NCBI GenBank assembly: GCA_029942065.1
Contig: JAPYTY010000088.1
Location: forward strand, 1 to 7,843
Direction: 5' to 3'
Length of the DNA: 7,843 bases
From: Acidobacteriota bacterium
GTDB taxonomy: Bacteria > Acidobacteriota > UBA6911 > RPQK01 > JADFOI01
Part shown: positions 6,653 through 7,843 of the stretch, in pieces
How positions within the stretch are numbered: the stretch's first letter is position 1
How the letters are laid out: every line of letters begins with the position of its first letter
Program-made: the position numbers and the translations under genes
Notes under the pieces: model-generated
Database searches by the model: none
Told to the model about the DNA's origin: nothing
Seen by the model: only the letters and a program-made list of their open reading frames with translations

Positions 6653-7147
6653 TCAGTTGAATTCCTCCTTTAACACCCGGGCGAAGCCGGTGATCGGATC
6701 CACCCAAATTTCGATTTCCCGGGTCTCGTTTTGCAGGTAAAAGGATCCCCCCGAACTCCTGCCGTTGGGATAAAAATTGACTCTCACCAGAGGCCCTTCG
6801 AACTGCTCCTCCTGGACTGCGACGGAAACCCTTTCAGGGAGTAAAAACCGGCGCTGTTCCTGCTCGAATTCGTTGGCCAGAACGTAATAATCCGGACTCT
6901 CTTGACTGGACACCAGGATGATGCGGAAGACCTCCTGTCTGGCGATGGCACGGGAGCGTGCCTGTTTCATTCGAGTAATCAGGTCCCGCCCCGCGGTTTC
7001 AAGTTCCAGCCCTCTCAGGCCTCTTGAAAAAGAGGGCATCACCATGCCTGCGGCCAGCGCTACCAAGATCAGCACGATCAACAGCTCGAAAAGGCTGAAG
7101 CCTTTTCTTGAAGAGAGGTCACTCCCAGGAGTTGACATCCGCATCAT
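6653..7147 (-). CDS. gspH: GspH, minor pseudopilin (FimT/GspH family)
   Basis: About 164 residues from ATG 7147. A leader of up to 16 residues ends in SSRKG before FSLFELLIVLILVALAAGMV, with Glu at mature position 5. The helix continues as LELETAGRDLITRMKQARSRAIARQE, the conserved GspH/FimT stretch. A beta-rich domain follows, with VRVNFYPNGRSSGGSFYL and WVDPITGFARVL typical of the GspH C-terminus. Known role: it links the GspG fibre to the GspI-J-K tip. The start lies inside the 3' end of gspG (29-bp overlap). In-frame ATGs at 7147, 7144 and 7138 are all possible, and GAGGGAG just upstream suits the first two. An open frame extends to 7258 but only inside gspG, so it was not used. The stop is 25 bp before gspI. 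Confidence 0.91.
   Translation of the reverse strand: MMRMSTPGSDLSSRKGFSLFELLIVLILVALAAGMVMPSFSRGLRGLELETAGRDLITRMKQARSRAIARQEVFRIILVSSQESPDYYVLANEFEQEQRRFLLPERVSVAVQEEQFEGPLVRVNFYPNGRSSGGSFYLQNETREIEIWVDPITGFARVLKEEFN
6664..6671 (-). promoter_or_regulatory. Strong Shine-Dalgarno-like AAAGGAGG without a matched start
   Basis: AAAGGAGG lies in the last codons of gspH (Leu-Lys-Glu-Glu). It is the best ribosome-site match in the window, but the nearest usable gspI starts are 21 nt (TTG 6642) and 36 nt (ATG 6627) downstream. It may aid re-initiation at gspI, or it may be only the codons for Lys-Glu-Glu. Confidence 0.25.
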
Positions 7148-7565
7148 CTCCCTCACCGCCCTCTTCCCCATCCGAACCAAAACTCCAGATATCGTAGTCG
7201 CCAAAGTCACCGGGAAAGCGGTATTGATAATCGCGACCCCAGGTATCTTTGGGAACATTGTTCTTTGCTAGATAGGGTCCGCTCCAGTTGGAATTTCCCG
7301 GGTCTTCGACCAGGGCCTGCAACCCTTGAGCGTTGGTTGGATAGCGGCCCACATCGAACCGATACAAGGCCAGAGCGTTTCCCAGTTCTGCGATCTGCAG
7401 CTTTGCCACCTGCGCCTTGCTCTCACCCACCCGGTTCCACAGCCTGGGGCCCACGACTCCGGCCAGGAGCCCCAGAATGACCAGCACGACAATTAATTCA
7501 ATCAGAGAAAACCCCTGCTCCCGGCCCCATCGGTCTCGCTTGAAACCCTCCGACCTGTTTTTCAT
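7119..7565 (-). CDS. gspG: GspG, major pseudopilin
   Basis: 148 residues from ATG 7565. A basic 18-residue leader ending in GREQG precedes the prepilin peptidase site, then FSLIELIVVLVILGLLAGVVGP with Glu at mature position 5. Family motifs follow: AQVAKLQIAELGNALALYRF, VGRYPTNAQGLQALVEDP, WSGPYL, VPKDTWGRDYQYR and YDIWSFGSDGEEGGEG then DDADVNSW. The last is the C-terminal Asp-rich calcium-binding loop of GspG. Known role: it is processed by the GspO/PilD peptidase and polymerises into the periplasmic pseudopilus, driven by GspE and GspF. Alternative in-frame ATGs lie at 7577 and 7622. The latter would overlap gspF by 14 bp and translate the octamer repeats, making an implausible 37-residue leader, so the shorter form is preferred. 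The ribosome site is weak for all of them. It overlaps gspH by 29 bp. Confidence 0.94.
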   Translation of the reverse strand: MKNRSEGFKRDRWGREQGFSLIELIVVLVILGLLAGVVGPRLWNRVGESKAQVAKLQIAELGNALALYRFDVGRYPTNAQGLQALVEDPGNSNWSGPYLAKNNVPKDTWGRDYQYRFPGDFGDYDIWSFGSDGEEGGEGDDADVNSWE

Positions 7566-7566
7566 G

Positions 7567-7606
7567 CTTCGTTCCATAGCTCTATTGCTCCATTGTTCTT
7601 TTGTTC
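7567..7606 (-). repeat. Five degenerate 8-bp tandem repeats filling the gspF-gspG spacer
   Basis: Five adjacent octamers, plus-strand consensus yATTGyTC (for example CATTGTTC, TATTGCTC, TTTTGTTC), occupy almost the whole 43 bp between the gspF stop and the preferred gspG ATG. The coding strand reads GARCAATR. The last three bases of each unit (TTC or CTC) are the best conserved. The array resembles the octamers before gspL. Confidence 0.6.
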
Positions 7607-7608
7607 CT

Positions 7609-7843
7609 CTACAGCGGAACATCGTTGATACTGAAGATGGAATACAACATGGACACCACCATCACCCCGATTATGATTCCCATGATCAAAATAATGGCCG
7701 GCTCAAACATGGCCACCAGCCGTTTGAGCGACAACCTGAGTTCACGGTCATAGGTTTCAGCGATTTGCAGCAGCATGTCGTCCAGTTTTCCCGGTTCCTC
7801 TCCCCATGGTGATCATGCTGGGAATGAGCGCAATTCTGACCAA
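7609..7843 (-). CDS. gspF: GspF, T2SS inner-membrane platform protein (C-terminal end, apparent frameshift, runs off right edge)
   Basis: Only the last part is present. The C-terminal frame reads GEEPGKLDDMLLQIAETYDR, then LSLKRLVAMFEPAIILIMG, and continues as the last membrane helix (IIIGVMVVSMLYSIFSI), ending in NDVPL and TAG. This matches the second T2SSF domain, where (G)E(E/K)xGxLDxML and (L)FEP are family hallmarks. The preceding residues, LVRIALIPSMITMG, read well only in a different frame. The switch falls at a run of four G on the coding strand (7802-7805); removing one G would restore MITMGEEPGKLD. As written, the upstream frame meets a stop after about 15 more codons, and the downstream frame is closed by TGA at 7813-7815. 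This is either a sequence error or a real lesion. Known role: GspF is the polytopic membrane protein at the centre of the platform, working with GspE on pseudopilus extension. Confidence 0.85.

Noticed and set aside
7148..7258. 37-residue N-terminal extension of GspH
   Set aside because: It lies wholly in gspG and would put the prepilin cleavage site about 53 residues in, which does not fit a type IV prepilin leader.
1..7843. A novel system outside the T2SS
   Set aside because: All supported genes belong to one known secretion operon and both ends run into further T2SS genes; I found no foreign cargo, toxin, phage, CRISPR or transposase gene.

Overview
The window is one continuous minus-strand operon segment encoding a type II secretion system (T2SS, general secretory pathway). 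Every convincing gene lies on the minus strand, so transcription runs from high to low coordinates. The order is gspF (3' end, entering at the right edge), gspG, gspH, gspI, gspJ, gspK, a 305-bp spacer, gspL, gspM, a short gspC-like gene, and gspD (5' part, leaving at the left edge). gspE would be expected just beyond the right edge. Other window contents are short tandem repeats and a hairpin-rich intergenic element. No RNA genes, CRISPR arrays, insertion sequences or clear terminators were seen.

Organism: a Gram-negative bacterium, because a secretin with N0/N1/N2 domains needs an outer membrane. Three features fit Desulfobacterota (deltaproteobacteria) and neighbouring phyla better than the Gammaproteobacteria, where gspC and gspD usually come first. 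They are the E-F-G-H-I-J-K-L-M-C-D type of order with the secretin last, the b-type GspM, and a GspC reduced to its HR domain. This placement is an inference and no taxonomic marker is present.

Region by region: 7609-7843 holds the GspF platform C-terminus, with an apparent 1-nt frameshift near the window edge. 4395-7565 holds the pseudopilins: the major pilin GspG and the minor pseudopilins GspH, I, J and K, packed with overlaps or short spacers. 4090-4394 is a non-coding spacer with several perfect inverted repeats and a short octamer array touching the gspL start codon. 1-4089 holds the inner-membrane assembly platform (GspL, GspM, GspC) and the outer-membrane secretin GspD.

How they work together: GspL, GspM and GspF form the inner-membrane platform that should dock the GspE ATPase. 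GspG polymerises into the periplasmic pseudopilus, with the GspK/I/J/H complex at its tip. GspC links the platform to the N-terminal domains of the GspD channel, through which folded exoproteins leave.

The system itself is a recognised one. The unusual points are (1) 7-bp tandem repeats inside the start of gspJ, which could change its frame, (2) related 8-bp repeats that fill the gspF-gspG spacer and abut gspL, (3) the hairpin element splitting the operon, (4) the gspF frameshift, (5) the PDZ-less GspC, and (6) two long Pro/Glu/Gln-rich linkers in GspD.
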